Positions 8,180-16,642 of a DNA stretch of 32,891 bases are shown piece by piece. The first letter of the stretch is position 1; every line of letters begins with the position of its first letter. The position numbers and the translations under genes were made by a program. The notes under the pieces are model-generated. The model worked only from the letters and a program-made list of their open reading frames with translations, did no database searches and was not told the origin of the DNA. Source of the DNA: Pseudomonadota bacterium (GTDB lineage Bacteria; Pseudomonadota; Gammaproteobacteria; Burkholderiales; Burkholderiaceae_D); contig JAEZHR010000356.1 in NCBI GenBank assembly GCA_023416415.1, forward strand, positions 1 through 32,891, given 5' to 3'.

Positions 8180-9217
8180 CTAACCATGGCTGAGCTTCCT
8201 CGGAGAGAGTGGCATCGTGCGCACCGGGCTGCCGGCCGGGCAATGCAGCGCATCTTGCTGGCCAAGCGTCAGGTCGATGCGGCCGCAGTTCGTATCTGCA
8301 TATGCGACGATGATGCGGAAATCGTGCAGATGCGTGCTCGCGACCATGACCGGAGGCAGCTCGGGCACAAGCTCGAAGCCCGCATCGACGAAGGCCAGTT
8401 CGCTTTCGCGCATGGCGCGCAGTTCCGACACGCGTGCCTGCAGCACCGGACCTGCATCGAAGATGTCGACGTAGCCCTCGTAGTACATGCCTTCCTGCTC
8501 CAGCAGATGGCGCGCCGGCTGAGTGTCCGGGTGCACGCGGCCAATCACCTGTTGTGCCTCGACAGGCAGGTAATCGACGTACAGCGGATGGCGCGGCATG
8601 AGCTCGGCGATGAAGGACTTCTGGCCGAGGCTGGTGAGGTCATCGGCATGATCAAAGTCCATCTGGAAAAAATGGCTGCCGAGGCTGTCCCAGAAAGGCG
8701 ATCGCCCATTCGCATCCTGATAGCCGCGCATCTCCGCGATCAGTCGCGTCGAGAACAGCTGCGGGAACTGGGCGATGAACATGAAGCGACATTTCGACAG
8801 CAATCTGCCATTGGTGCCATGACGGTAGTCCGGGTGCAGGAAGAGCGAACACAGTTCGGCACAATCAGTCAGATCGTTCGAGAGGTAGAGCGTGTCCAGG
8901 CGGGAGTACACGCCCAGCGCCTTGCTGGAATGCACCAGCGTTCCGATGCGATAGTTGTAGAACGGCTGGTCCAGACCAACCGAACCCTTGATCGCACATG
9001 CCCCTACGATCCGGCCTGTTCCCGCGTCCTCCATCACGAACACGTAGTCGCGCAGTTTGGGCTCGATCGCGCCTGCAAATGAGGCGCATGCGAGCTCGAC
9101 GCGCTGGCCGAGCGCCTTGCGGTCGGGCTTGAGCGTGGTCATGCCCGAGCCGACCAGGCGTGCCAGCGCCAGCAAACCCTCCAGGTCCCGCTCGTTGATC
9201 GCACGTACCAGCAGCAT
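8180..9217 (-). CDS. aruG: arginine N-succinyltransferase, beta (AstA/AruG-type) subunit
   Basis: First step of the arginine succinyltransferase pathway: moves succinyl from succinyl-CoA to the alpha-amino group of arginine. 345 residues, the usual length. It is strongly AstA-like throughout: YNYRIGTLVHSSKALGVY, TLYLSNDLTDCAELCSLFL, NGRLLSKCRFMFIAQF (CoA-binding region), RSPFWDSLGSHFFQMDF, GQKSFIAELMPRHPLYVDYL and EGYVDIFDAGPVLQ. Homologues start MxxRP; here this fits the ATG at 9217 (MLLVRAINERDLEGL), with GAGGGA just upstream, rather than earlier in-frame codons. It follows aruF after eight bases, so the two are surely co-translated as subunits of one complex, as in Pseudomonas AruFG. Confidence 0.96.
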   Translation of the reverse strand: MLLVRAINERDLEGLLALARLVGSGMTTLKPDRKALGQRVELACASFAGAIEPKLRDYVFVMEDAGTGRIVGACAIKGSVGLDQPFYNYRIGTLVHSSKALGVYSRLDTLYLSNDLTDCAELCSLFLHPDYRHGTNGRLLSKCRFMFIAQFPQLFSTRLIAEMRGYQDANGRSPFWDSLGSHFFQMDFDHADDLTSLGQKSFIAELMPRHPLYVDYLPVEAQQVIGRVHPDTQPARHLLEQEGMYYEGYVDIFDAGPVLQARVSELRAMRESELAFVDAGFELVPELPPVMVASTHLHDFRIIVAYADTNCGRIDLTLGQQDALHCPAGSPVRTMPLSPRKLSHG

Positions 9218-9225
9218 CACTTCCC

Positions 9226-10260
9226 TCACCACTTCACGCACAGCACGGCGTCACCGGTCGTGACGTCCAGCGCCCGCCGCGCTGCTTCCTCCAGCCACAC
9301 TTCATGAGACAGGTCCGGCAGGCGGGCATCGGCAACCACCGCACGAAAACGATCTTCCCGTGCAGCGGCCACCAGCACGCGGCAGGACGGTGCAGCGAAC
9401 GGCGCCGGCGATTGCGCAAGCTCGCGTTGCGCGGCCTGCGCGAAGGTGCGCAGCGCGCTGCGGTGTGCTTGCAGAATGGGGCCACCATCGAAGATGTCCA
9501 CGTACTGGTTGGCCTCGAACCCTTCAACGGTGAGCAATGCGAACGGAAGCTCCGCCTCCGCATGCGCCTGTCCCAGCACGGCTTGCGCCTCCGCCGGAAG
9601 CAACGGCACGTAGACGGGATAGTGCGGCATCAGCTCGACGATCACCGTGCGGTCGCGCGCACCTTCGATCATGCGTTCAGCCTGCAAGAAGTCCATCCTG
9701 AAGAACTTGCGCCCGAGCGCCTCCCAGATCGGTGAACGGCCATCCTGATCGGTGACGCCAGCCATCGACGAAAAAATCCGTTCGGAGAAACGCTGCGGTT
9801 CGAGCGCCGCAAACAGAAGGCGTGCACGCGAGAGCAAAGCCGCCGCACCTGTGGCAATGTTGTCTGCATCGTCCCCGGTCAATACGAAGCCCGAAAGCTG
9901 CGAACAGGCGGTCAGGTCGGATGACAGCGTGAGCGCCTGCACGCAATGCTTGATGTCGAGATCGCGCGAGGCCTGGTGCAGGATGTCACGTCGGAACGCG
10001 AGAAAGCGGCCACGCGCGCCCGCCGTGGCCGAGAAGGTCGCACAGCCTGCAATGTCGCCGTCAGGCTTTTCCAGAACGAACATATAGGATTCTGCACCGG
10101 GCACATCGGGCACCGAGGCGAACGATTCCTCCGATGCGTCGACCGCCCCCGCCATGCCGCTGCGCGAACGCGGCAGGGTGTGCGCGCTGCGCGGCGCGAT
10201 TTCGGCAAGCGCTGCCAGCGCGTCGAGATCGTCGATGGCAGCGGGACGCACGCGGAACAT
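9226..10260 (-). CDS. aruF: arginine N-succinyltransferase, alpha (AruF-type) subunit
   Basis: 344 residues, a diverged paralogue of the adjacent beta subunit; the two form the heteromeric arginine/ornithine succinyltransferase. AstA-family landmarks are kept: DGRSPIWEALGRKFFRMDF, VIVELMPHYPVYVPLLPAEA and NQYVDIFDGGPILQAHR. The CoA-loop region (TGDDADNIATGAAALLSRAR) differs from the beta subunit's HPDYRHGTNGRLLSKCR, as expected for the alpha chain. The start is the ATG at 10260, with GAGGG five bases upstream; a GTG at 10263 would add one residue. It lies seven bases after the astC stop and eight bases before aruG. The alpha/beta assignment follows gene order and resemblance to Pseudomonas AruF. 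Confidence 0.95.
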   Translation of the reverse strand: MFRVRPAAIDDLDALAALAEIAPRSAHTLPRSRSGMAGAVDASEESFASVPDVPGAESYMFVLEKPDGDIAGCATFSATAGARGRFLAFRRDILHQASRDLDIKHCVQALTLSSDLTACSQLSGFVLTGDDADNIATGAAALLSRARLLFAALEPQRFSERIFSSMAGVTDQDGRSPIWEALGRKFFRMDFLQAERMIEGARDRTVIVELMPHYPVYVPLLPAEAQAVLGQAHAEAELPFALLTVEGFEANQYVDIFDGGPILQAHRSALRTFAQAAQRELAQSPAPFAAPSCRVLVAAAREDRFRAVVADARLPDLSHEVWLEEAARRALDVTTGDAVLCVKW

Positions 10261-10267
10261 CACGCCC

Positions 10268-11500
10268 TCAGGTCGTCAGCAGTCGTTCGACCGCGCGCTG
10301 CAAGCGCTGCCCCGCTTCCTCGATCTGGACGTCGGAAATCACCAGTGCAGGCAGCAGGCGAACGACATTCGGGCCGGCGGTCAGCACCAGCACGCCCTCC
10401 TCTTCGGCTGCAAAAACCACATCGCGCGCCCGTCCACGCCATCCATCGGCCATCACCACCCCCAGCATCAGTCCCTTGCCGCGCACTTCGTAAAACATGT
10501 CCGGATGGGCTTTGACAATCGCTTCGAGCCGGAACGCCAGTTGCCGGCCCGCGTCACGCACACGCGCCAGAAATGCCGGTTGCGATACAGCCTGCAGCAC
10601 CGTCAGCGCCACGGTGGCGGCGAGCGGATTGCCACCATAGGTGCTGCCATGCGTCCCGGGGGTGAAAGCCATCGCGATGGCCTCGGTGGTCAGCATCGCG
10701 CCGATTGGAAAGCCGTTTCCGAGCGCCTTTGCGGAGGTCAGGATATCGGGCGTGACGCCATAGCCCATGTAGGCGAAAAGATCTCCGGTGCGGCCCATGC
10801 CGCACTGGACTTCGTCGAAGATCAGCAAGGCACCGTGGACGTCGCACAGTTCACGCAGATACAGCAACCATGCAGGGTCGGCCGGCTGCACACCGCCTTC
10901 GCCCTGGATCGGTTCAACCACCAGCGCGCACACGTCCTCGCCCATGGCAGCACGCGCCGCATCCTTGTCATTGAACGGGATGTGCTCGATGGCCGGCGGA
11001 AGCGGCTCGAAACCTTCCGTGTACTTGGATTGACCGCCGACGGAAACTGTAAACAGTGTTCTTCCATGGAAGGCATTCAGGCAGGAAACAATGCGCGACT
11101 TGTGCGGACCGAAGCGCTTTTGCGCATGTATGCGCGCCAGCTTGAGCGCCGCTTCGTTGGCTTCCGCACCGGAATTGCAAAAGAATGCGCGCTCGGCGAA
11201 GCAGGCGTCTACGAGCGCACGCGCCAGGCGCAGCACCGGTTCGTTCGTGAAAACATTGCCGCAGTGCCACAGGCGCTCGGCCTGCTCGCGCAATGCATGA
11301 ACCGCAGGCGGCCAGACATGCCCCATGCCGGTGACACCGATTCCAGCGGTAAGGTCCAAAAAGTGGCGGCCGGCCTGATCCCACAGGTCGAGTCCGCTGC
11401 CACGCACCGGCACCACTTCGCTGGGCGAGAACACCGGCACCATGACTTCGCCAAAGGTTCGGCGTGTGACGTCCTCACCGGATTGCTGAGGGGCATTCAT
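10268..11500 (-). CDS. astC: succinylornithine/acetylornithine transaminase (class III aminotransferase)
   Basis: PLP enzyme converting N-succinylornithine plus 2-oxoglutarate to N-succinylglutamate semialdehyde plus glutamate, third step of the pathway; relatives also act on acetylornithine. 410 residues. Visible motifs: FCNSGAEANEAALKLAR (phosphate binding), CLNAFHGRTL, VVEPIQGEGG, LIFDEVQCGMGRTG (Asp229 contacting the PLP ring), SAKALGNGFPIGA with the Schiff-base Lys258, and GSTYGGNPLAA. The open frame runs upstream to 11602, but the ATG at 11500 has a near-perfect ribosome site (AAGGAG, five bases away) and fits homologues (MNAPQQ). It is the first gene of the operon. An argD role in arginine synthesis is possible in principle, but the aruFG-astB neighbours argue for catabolism. 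Confidence 0.95.
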   Translation of the reverse strand: MNAPQQSGEDVTRRTFGEVMVPVFSPSEVVPVRGSGLDLWDQAGRHFLDLTAGIGVTGMGHVWPPAVHALREQAERLWHCGNVFTNEPVLRLARALVDACFAERAFFCNSGAEANEAALKLARIHAQKRFGPHKSRIVSCLNAFHGRTLFTVSVGGQSKYTEGFEPLPPAIEHIPFNDKDAARAAMGEDVCALVVEPIQGEGGVQPADPAWLLYLRELCDVHGALLIFDEVQCGMGRTGDLFAYMGYGVTPDILTSAKALGNGFPIGAMLTTEAIAMAFTPGTHGSTYGGNPLAATVALTVLQAVSQPAFLARVRDAGRQLAFRLEAIVKAHPDMFYEVRGKGLMLGVVMADGWRGRARDVVFAAEEEGVLVLTAGPNVVRLLPALVISDVQIEEAGQRLQRAVERLLTT

Positions 11501-11662
11501 GACGACTCCTTGCGCGTTCGATTGCCGCCATGACAGGCAGCAACGGATGAACTTTTCACGTATCCGGAATTGACGCCGGGATTCAGGAAAAGTGCACCGC
11601 ATCCGACTCGCTCATGTCCTGATTCGAATGTCTGCCCCACAATCCGACGCCATTCCCGGTGG

Positions 11663-11797
11663 CTCGCTGCATCCCGCAAGGTCGCGCGTGTTCCTAATCA
11701 GCGGATCGCCGCCGGTGATGAACACTTCGCGCACTGCACGATGACGCTTCAGGTAGCGCATGAAATCGGCGCTCTCGCGCGCATCAAACTCGGGCAT
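11663..11797 (-). pseudogene. remnant of a KamA-like (lysine 2,3-aminomutase family) radical SAM protein
   Basis: The 561 bases between astC and the LysR gene hold their divergent promoters and this fragment. On the minus strand, about 45 residues read MPEFDARESADFMRYLK followed by HRAVREVFITGGDPLI and RNTRDLAG. The pattern of a helix, then VREVxxTGGDPLI, matches the conserved segment after the iron-sulfur cysteines in KamA/YodO-like proteins. The expected CxxxCxxC cluster is absent, and after RDLAGCSEPP the frame loses similarity and ends at 11612. Upstream residues (about RLPFRQSAGD, near 11850) may be more of the same remnant. It could also be a chance short match, but the TGGDP segment is distinctive. 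Confidence 0.5.
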
Positions 11798-12061
11798 CGA
11801 TGGCCCGGATGATGCTGCGCTCATCACATCTCCTGCGGATTGGCGAAACGGGAGACGGCTCCACCATCGCAAGCGTTCGGAACACACGCGGATTTGTGCG
11901 AATCGAAATTCACACTTGTCGTTCTTGCATGCCCGGCGTGAGGGGATTAACCTTGCCTCGCCAGCGCAGCTTTCGCAACGAGCGAAGCTTCGTGGTGATG
12001 AGCGTAGTGATGCTGCACAAACGATATGAATGCGCGAGGTTCTGCGCTGAGGGAATGAGCC

Positions 12062-12994
12062 ATGAGAAGAAAAATCCCGGGCATGGAAGCCCTGATTGCA
12101 TTCGAATGCGCGGCCCGTCATCTGAGCTTCACGCGCAGCGGCGATGAGCTCGCGCTAACGCAGAGTGCTGTTAGCCGGCAGATTGCGGCGCTCGAAGATT
12201 TTCTCGGCGTGCCGCTGTTCAATCGCGTCAAGAAACGCCTGTCTCTCACCGATGCCGGTCAGGTCTACGCACAGCAGATCCGCACGCACCTGGAGCACAT
12301 CGAGCGCGACACATTGGCGGCAATGGCGCATCAGGGGGCCGGCGGCATCCTGGAGCTGGCCGTTATTCCAACCTTCGCCACCCGGTGGCTGATTCCGCGT
12401 CTGCCCGATTTCTATGCCCGCAACAAGCACATCACGCTGAACTTCACCACGCGGGCCGAGCCTTTCCTGTTCAACGACACGCCCTTCGACGCGGCCATCC
12501 ATTTTGGTGATTCCGTCTGGCCGGGTGCGATCACGCATCCGTTGTTCGGCGAGGAAATGACGCCGGTATGTCATCCGCGGCTGCTTGCCGGGCGGGAGGT
12601 CGCGCCGGCAGACCTGGCCGGGCTCACCCTGCTGCATCAATCGGCACGCCCGGAAGCCTGGCGCCACTGGTTTGCGCAAGCGGGCGTGCATGAGGCCGAC
12701 TGCATGAAAGGCCAGCGCTACGAATTCTTCTCGATGCTGGTGGAGGCGGCCCGCGCCGGACTGGGCGTCGCCCTGCTGCCGCGCTTCTTCGTGCTTTCCG
12801 AACTGGCCAACGGCGAGCTGGTCATTCCCTGCGACATCGCGCTGCAGAATGACAAGGGCTACCACCTCGTCTACCCCGAACACAAGCAGAGCTCGCCCTT
12901 GCTGAATGCCTTCAAGGCCTGGTTGCTGGAGACGGCACACCAGTACTGCGAGGCCGACAAGAACCAGGCCTCGCTTGTGATTCGCGCGGCATGA
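12062..12994 (+). CDS. LysR-family transcriptional regulator (GcvA-like)
   Basis: 310 residues, the usual LysR length. The N-terminal winged helix-turn-helix spans about 8-66 (FECAARHLSFTRSGDELALT, then SAVSRQIAALEDFLGVPLFNR). An effector-binding domain of the type-2 periplasmic fold follows from about residue 95 (LELAVIPTFATRWLIPRLPDF) and resembles GcvA/AmpR-type regulators. The ATG at 12062 has GAGGGA eight bases upstream. It is divergent from astC with 561 bases between, the classical arrangement for a LysR regulator and its target, so control of arginine catabolism is likely but inferred. The remnant of another gene in between weakens the simple pairing. The effector cannot be predicted. 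Confidence 0.92.
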   Translation: MRRKIPGMEALIAFECAARHLSFTRSGDELALTQSAVSRQIAALEDFLGVPLFNRVKKRLSLTDAGQVYAQQIRTHLEHIERDTLAAMAHQGAGGILELAVIPTFATRWLIPRLPDFYARNKHITLNFTTRAEPFLFNDTPFDAAIHFGDSVWPGAITHPLFGEEMTPVCHPRLLAGREVAPADLAGLTLLHQSARPEAWRHWFAQAGVHEADCMKGQRYEFFSMLVEAARAGLGVALLPRFFVLSELANGELVIPCDIALQNDKGYHLVYPEHKQSSPLLNAFKAWLLETAHQYCEADKNQASLVIRAA

Positions 12995-13158
12995 AGCACG
13001 GCCCCCGTCCGCATCGCCAGCGGCGTGCAAGCTTTCTCGGCTTCGATTATCTTGAGACCGGCAAAGCAATACTGAATCGAATCAATGCTGCCGTCCACGG
13101 CACCGCACGAAGGGTCGTGCGCCCTGGATGAGCACACAATATCGCCCCCTGGAGCTCC

Positions 13159-13500
13159 ATGCATTCCGTCACTGAATCGAAGAAGAGTCACCTCTGGCGC
13201 AAGATCGTCTGGCACACTGATCCGGAGGTCTCACCGCTCGGCCCCTACCATTCGGTCGAAATCTACTGCTGCGAAGAGGCCAACGGCTATGCCGTCTGGT
13301 ATGTGCGCAAGCTGGGCAAGGACAATGGGCGCGGCGTGCACGGCATGGAGAACGGCGACTACCTGCTGCACTACTATCCGAAATCGCGACGCGACGATGC
13401 GATCGAACGCGCAGTACTGCTCGCCAACAGCGATCCCGACGCGGACCGGGTGATCGTGCAGCTGGACGAACTGGCTCAGACCGTGCAGCGCGTCGGTTAA
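13159..13500 (+). CDS. small conserved-looking protein of unknown function
   Basis: 113 residues with an aromatic-rich core (PYHSVEIYCCEEANGYAVWY, then VRKLGKDN), no signal peptide and no membrane segment, so probably cytoplasmic. The ATG at 13159 has GGAG five bases upstream, and codon use matches the neighbours. It ends 17 bases before the convergent srkA stop, with no terminator visible between. The 160 bases upstream of it (12995-13158) hold no other gene that I can see. I do not recognise the family. Confidence 0.75.
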   Translation: MHSVTESKKSHLWRKIVWHTDPEVSPLGPYHSVEIYCCEEANGYAVWYVRKLGKDNGRGVHGMENGDYLLHYYPKSRRDDAIERAVLLANSDPDADRVIVQLDELAQTVQRVG

Positions 13501-13516
13501 TCGGGATCGCTGCCTT

Positions 13517-14503
13517 TCAGACCCGTAGCGGCGGCTCCTGCATCAGCGCGACTTGCTCGCGCAGCTCCAGCACGCGATCCTGCCAGTAGCGCTGGGTGTT
13601 GAACCAGGGGAAGGCCACCGGAAATGCCGGATCGTGCCAGCGCCGTGCGATCCAGGCCGAGTAATGCATCAGGCGCAGCGTACGCAAGGCCTCGATCAGG
13701 TGCAGCTCGCGCGGGTCGAATGCGAAAAAGTCTTCGTAACCGGCCAGTACGTCGGCCAGCTGACGTGTCATGTCGCCGCGCTCGCCCGACAGCAGCATCC
13801 ACAGATCCTGCACTGCCGGCCCCATGCGGCTGTCGTCGAGGTCGACGAAATGCGGCCCGGCGTCCGTCCAAAGCACGTTTCCGGTATGGCAGTCGCCGTG
13901 CAGGCGCAGCAGTCGCACGTCGCCAGCTCGCTGGTAGCACGCACGCACGCCGTCCAGCGCCTGGCGCGCCACGCTTTCATAGGCCGGCCGCAGATCCGCC
14001 GGCAGGAAATCATGCTCCAGCAACCAATCCAGTGAATCTTCGCCAAAACTCGTCACATCCAGAACCGGACGCGCTTCGAAAGGCCGCTTCGCGCCAATGG
14101 AATGAATGCGACCAAGGAGGCGTCCGATCCATTCCAGCACCGCGCTGTCTTCAAGCTCTGGGGCACGCCCGCCCTGGCGCGCATACACTGCAAAGCGATA
14201 TCCCTCGTATCGATGCAGCGTTGCGCCGGCGAAGGAAAGTGGCGGCACCGCTGGAATCTCGGCGCCGGCCAACTCGGCGGCGAACGCGTGCTCTTCAAGA
14301 ATGGCGGCGTCGCTCCAGCGTTGCGGACGGTAAAACTTGACGACCACCGGCAGCCCCTCTTCCATGCCGACCTGATAGACGCGGTTCTCGTAGCTGTTGA
14401 GCGCCAGCAGCCGCCCGTCGCCGTGCAGTTCCAGGCTGGCGAGCGCGTCGAGGACGAGATCCGGCGAGAGCCGTTCGTAGTTCTGTTGTTCTAAAGCGTC
14501 CAT
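13517..14503 (-). CDS. srkA: stress response kinase A (SrkA/YihE family)
   Basis: Protein Ser/Thr kinase with an aminoglycoside-phosphotransferase-like fold, known in E. coli to protect cells under stress. 328 residues, the same as E. coli. Key features: ALNSYENRVYQV at the N-terminus, ATP-contacting Lys56 (VVVKFYRPQRW), catalytic loop LRLHGDCHTGNVLW with Asp204, and metal-binding segment FVDLDDSRMGPAVQDLWMLL with Asp221/Asp223. The C-terminal LMQEPPL also matches the family. The start ATG at 14503 fits homologues; AAGGA sits only one base upstream, so initiation may be weak. It stands alone and convergent to the small gene at 13159. Confidence 0.95.
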   Translation of the reverse strand: MDALEQQNYERLSPDLVLDALASLELHGDGRLLALNSYENRVYQVGMEEGLPVVVKFYRPQRWSDAAILEEHAFAAELAGAEIPAVPPLSFAGATLHRYEGYRFAVYARQGGRAPELEDSAVLEWIGRLLGRIHSIGAKRPFEARPVLDVTSFGEDSLDWLLEHDFLPADLRPAYESVARQALDGVRACYQRAGDVRLLRLHGDCHTGNVLWTDAGPHFVDLDDSRMGPAVQDLWMLLSGERGDMTRQLADVLAGYEDFFAFDPRELHLIEALRTLRLMHYSAWIARRWHDPAFPVAFPWFNTQRYWQDRVLELREQVALMQEPPLRV

Positions 14504-14683
14504 GTCCTTGATTTTCGGTGCCGCTTGCTACGCCCAATAGGGCTTCTCATGTTCAGGAGCGCAGCTAGCAAGCGTTCGAGCTTAGCGCCATCTGTGCGAA
14601 CGTGCTCGGTACGGCACAAAAAGGCGGAACAACATCGCCCGGAGGGTTAAACTGGCACCCCCGCAATACGACCGCACCGCGCC

Positions 14684-15373
14684 ATGTATCTCGACTCCCC
14701 CCTCTCAGACAAGGAATTTCAGGAACTCGACCAATTCCTGCTGTCCGACCGCTGTGCCGACGACGGCATGACCATGGACTCGCTTCATGGCTTTCTGACC
14801 GCGCTGGCGATCGGTCCCGAGGAAGTGCCGATGCAGGAATGGTTGCCGCTGGTGTGGGGCGCCTATGGCGACAAGGGGCCACCATTCAGGAACGAGAAGG
14901 AAGCAAAGCGCATTACCGGCCTGATCGCACGCTTCATGAACGAGGTCCTGACGACCTTTTCCGTGGCACCGAAGGACTTCGAACCGCTTTACTGCGAGCA
15001 CGAATTCGAAGGCCGCACGCTGGTTGACGGCGACGCCTGGGCCTGGGGTTTCTGGGAAGGCATGCAATTGCGCGCCGACGCCTGGGAACCGATCCATGCC
15101 TCCAACATCGCACCGTTGCTGCGTCCGATCTATTTGCTCGGCGCGGATGAAATCGAGGAAGACGAAGAAGAGCTGGTAGACAATCCGGCCAAGCGGCACC
15201 GGCTGGCGATCGAGGTGGAAGCGGCCATTCCGCACATCCACAAGTTCTGGCAGCCGTTGCGCAAGTCAGCCGTGCAGCAGGTTCAGCGCGGCACGCCCAA
15301 GACCGGACGCAATGCCCCCTGTCCCTGCGGAAGCGGAAAGAAGTTCAAGACATGCTGCGGAGCCGCCGAATAA
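14684..15373 (+). CDS. YecA/UPF0149-family protein with C-terminal SEC-C zinc motif
   Basis: 229 residues. The first about 190 match the UPF0149/YecA pattern (LSDKEFQELDQFLLS, MDSLHGFLTALAIGPE, WAWGFWEGMQL). The last about 25 are a SEC-C motif, GRNAPCPCGSGKKFKTCCG, which binds zinc and in SecA contacts SecB and ribosomes. E. coli YecA has the same arrangement and has been linked to SecA-like ribosome or protein binding. Cytoplasmic, with an acidic stretch near residues 155-165 (EIEEDEEEL). The ATG at 14684 has no clear ribosome site. Convergent with the glycine-zipper gene, 36 bases away. Confidence 0.9.
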   Translation: MYLDSPLSDKEFQELDQFLLSDRCADDGMTMDSLHGFLTALAIGPEEVPMQEWLPLVWGAYGDKGPPFRNEKEAKRITGLIARFMNEVLTTFSVAPKDFEPLYCEHEFEGRTLVDGDAWAWGFWEGMQLRADAWEPIHASNIAPLLRPIYLLGADEIEEDEEELVDNPAKRHRLAIEVEAAIPHIHKFWQPLRKSAVQQVQRGTPKTGRNAPCPCGSGKKFKTCCGAAE

Positions 15374-15409
15374 GCGTCGGGTGACAGTACCGGCCGGCCC
15401 CGCGTCCGC

Positions 15410-15919
15410 TCACATCCGCGGTGTCACGTGCACGCGCACCGGGAGCCGCTTGCCCGGATCGTAGGGCAGCACGGCGGTTTCCGTTACGCCCTTGTATTCA
15501 TAGGTCACCACATAGCCGTTGGCGCGCGACTGCCAGTTGTCGACCGTGCGGCAACGCTGCACCGGCTGGGAGTCGGTTACGACGCCGCCTGCCTGGTTGT
15601 TCTGCACGCGATCGCCGACGATCGCCCCTGCGATTGCTCCGGCAGCCGTCGCTGCCGTCTTGCCGCTGCCACCACCGACCTGGTTGCCGAGGAGGCCGCC
15701 GGCAATGCCGCCGATGATCGATCCGCTTACACCACGATCCTGCTGGCGCTGGACCTGCACATACTCGGTCACACACTCCTGGCGTGGATGATTGACTTGT
15801 TCGTACTGCGGCGTAACGCTGACTACGCGCGCATAGTCGTCAAAGTCGGCCGCCTGCACGACGAAGGGTGCGGCGACGAGACAGAGCGCAAACGCGCCAC
15901 GCTGAATTTGGACGTTCAT
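15410..15919 (-). CDS. exported glycine-zipper 2TM domain protein
   Basis: 169 residues. Residues 1-23 are a signal peptide (ALCLVAAPFVVQA, then ADF). Residues 66-103 form the glycine zipper (GSIIGGIAGGLLGNQVGG, then GKTAATAAGAIAGAIVGD), two tight hairpin helices found in SlyB/17-kDa-antigen-like outer-membrane proteins. There is no lipobox cysteine, so it is a soluble or membrane-inserted envelope protein rather than a lipoprotein. A C-terminal domain with Cys and aromatic residues follows (CRTVDNW, GYVVTYEYKG). The frame is open upstream, but the ATG at 15919 has GAGGAG nearby and begins the signal peptide. Function in this family is poorly known, usually envelope integrity. Confidence 0.88.
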   Translation of the reverse strand: MNVQIQRGAFALCLVAAPFVVQAADFDDYARVVSVTPQYEQVNHPRQECVTEYVQVQRQQDRGVSGSIIGGIAGGLLGNQVGGGSGKTAATAAGAIAGAIVGDRVQNNQAGGVVTDSQPVQRCRTVDNWQSRANGYVVTYEYKGVTETAVLPYDPGKRLPVRVHVTPRM

Positions 15920-16185
15920 TTTCCCGCTCCTCTGTTGAATGTCTGGAACCCCATGGTAAGGGTTTGAAGAGGGGAAACGCTTTTGGGAAAGTAGGAATAT
16001 GTAACAGCCTGTTGCAACCCGCCTCCAGTGCACGCGTCATGTCCTCCGCTGGCCTTCATATCAGATTCGCGCACAATGCAATGCCCGGTCGATCACGTGC
16101 TGCCGCCCGTTCCACTCAAGGCCATTCGGCACCGCGCGGTCTCGTACCACGTCGCAATGTGCTGCCTGCATTCGCAGGTTTCCTG

Positions 16186-16199
16186 TTGACAGCTGTCAA
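16186..16199. promoter_or_regulatory. perfect 14-base palindrome, candidate operator
   Basis: TTGACAGCTGTCAA is a perfect inverted repeat and contains a consensus -35 hexamer (TTGACA). It lies 75 bases upstream of the DUF1488-like gene. No good -10 sits at 17 bases, so a promoter is not proven. The rest of the 354-base gap 15920-16273 shows no gene or hairpin that I can support. Confidence 0.4.
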
Positions 16200-16273
16200 A
16201 ACTGAGCCCGGCCGACTCTCTACCATCGGTTCATGTTTCGCAACAAGCACCTATGCCATCAATGGAGAGATTC

Positions 16274-16528
16274 ATGCATCGAACTATCGCTGAACCAAAG
16301 CTCGCCGACGAAGGGGTGGCTTTTACCGTCGAGGTCGGATTCGCCGAACGCGAATGCCTGGTATCGAAGAACGCACTGGCCCAACTCGGGCGGCGCAAGG
16401 GCGACGCACTCGACCCGCTGTCGACCTACCGGATGTACGAAGACCAGATCCACAGCGTAGCTCGACGTCTGGTAGTCGCAGGGGTCAGCGGCTCGCCGCT
16501 GGTGCTTGGCGCAGCCTACTTCATCTGA
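16274..16528 (+). CDS. DUF1488-like small protein
   Basis: 84 residues, cytoplasmic. The layout fits DUF1488: a short beta-rich start (GVAFTVEVGFAERECLVSKN), then a helix with an ALxxLG pattern, then EDQIHSVARRLVVAG and a hydrophobic end (LVLGAAYF). In-frame ATGs at 16253 and 16262 lack a ribosome site; the ATG at 16274 has GGAGAG four bases upstream and is chosen. Such proteins have no known function. The gene sits between two intergenic regions rich in repeats and starts a plus-strand run with the HTH protein 114 bases downstream. Confidence 0.65.
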   Translation: MHRTIAEPKLADEGVAFTVEVGFAERECLVSKNALAQLGRRKGDALDPLSTYRMYEDQIHSVARRLVVAGVSGSPLVLGAAYFI

Positions 16529-16642
16529 GCAAACGCAGGCCGCGCGCACCGGAGCGGGTGCATTCCTGCGAATTGTCAAAAAGATCAACAACGCAGATAC
16601 GCACAATAAGTCACAGATCGAACCACCTTGGGGAACCGCCAG

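Noticed and set aside
12155..13069. A 304-residue minus-strand open frame
   Set aside because: It is antisense to the LysR-type regulator, which has a full helix-turn-helix and ribosome site.
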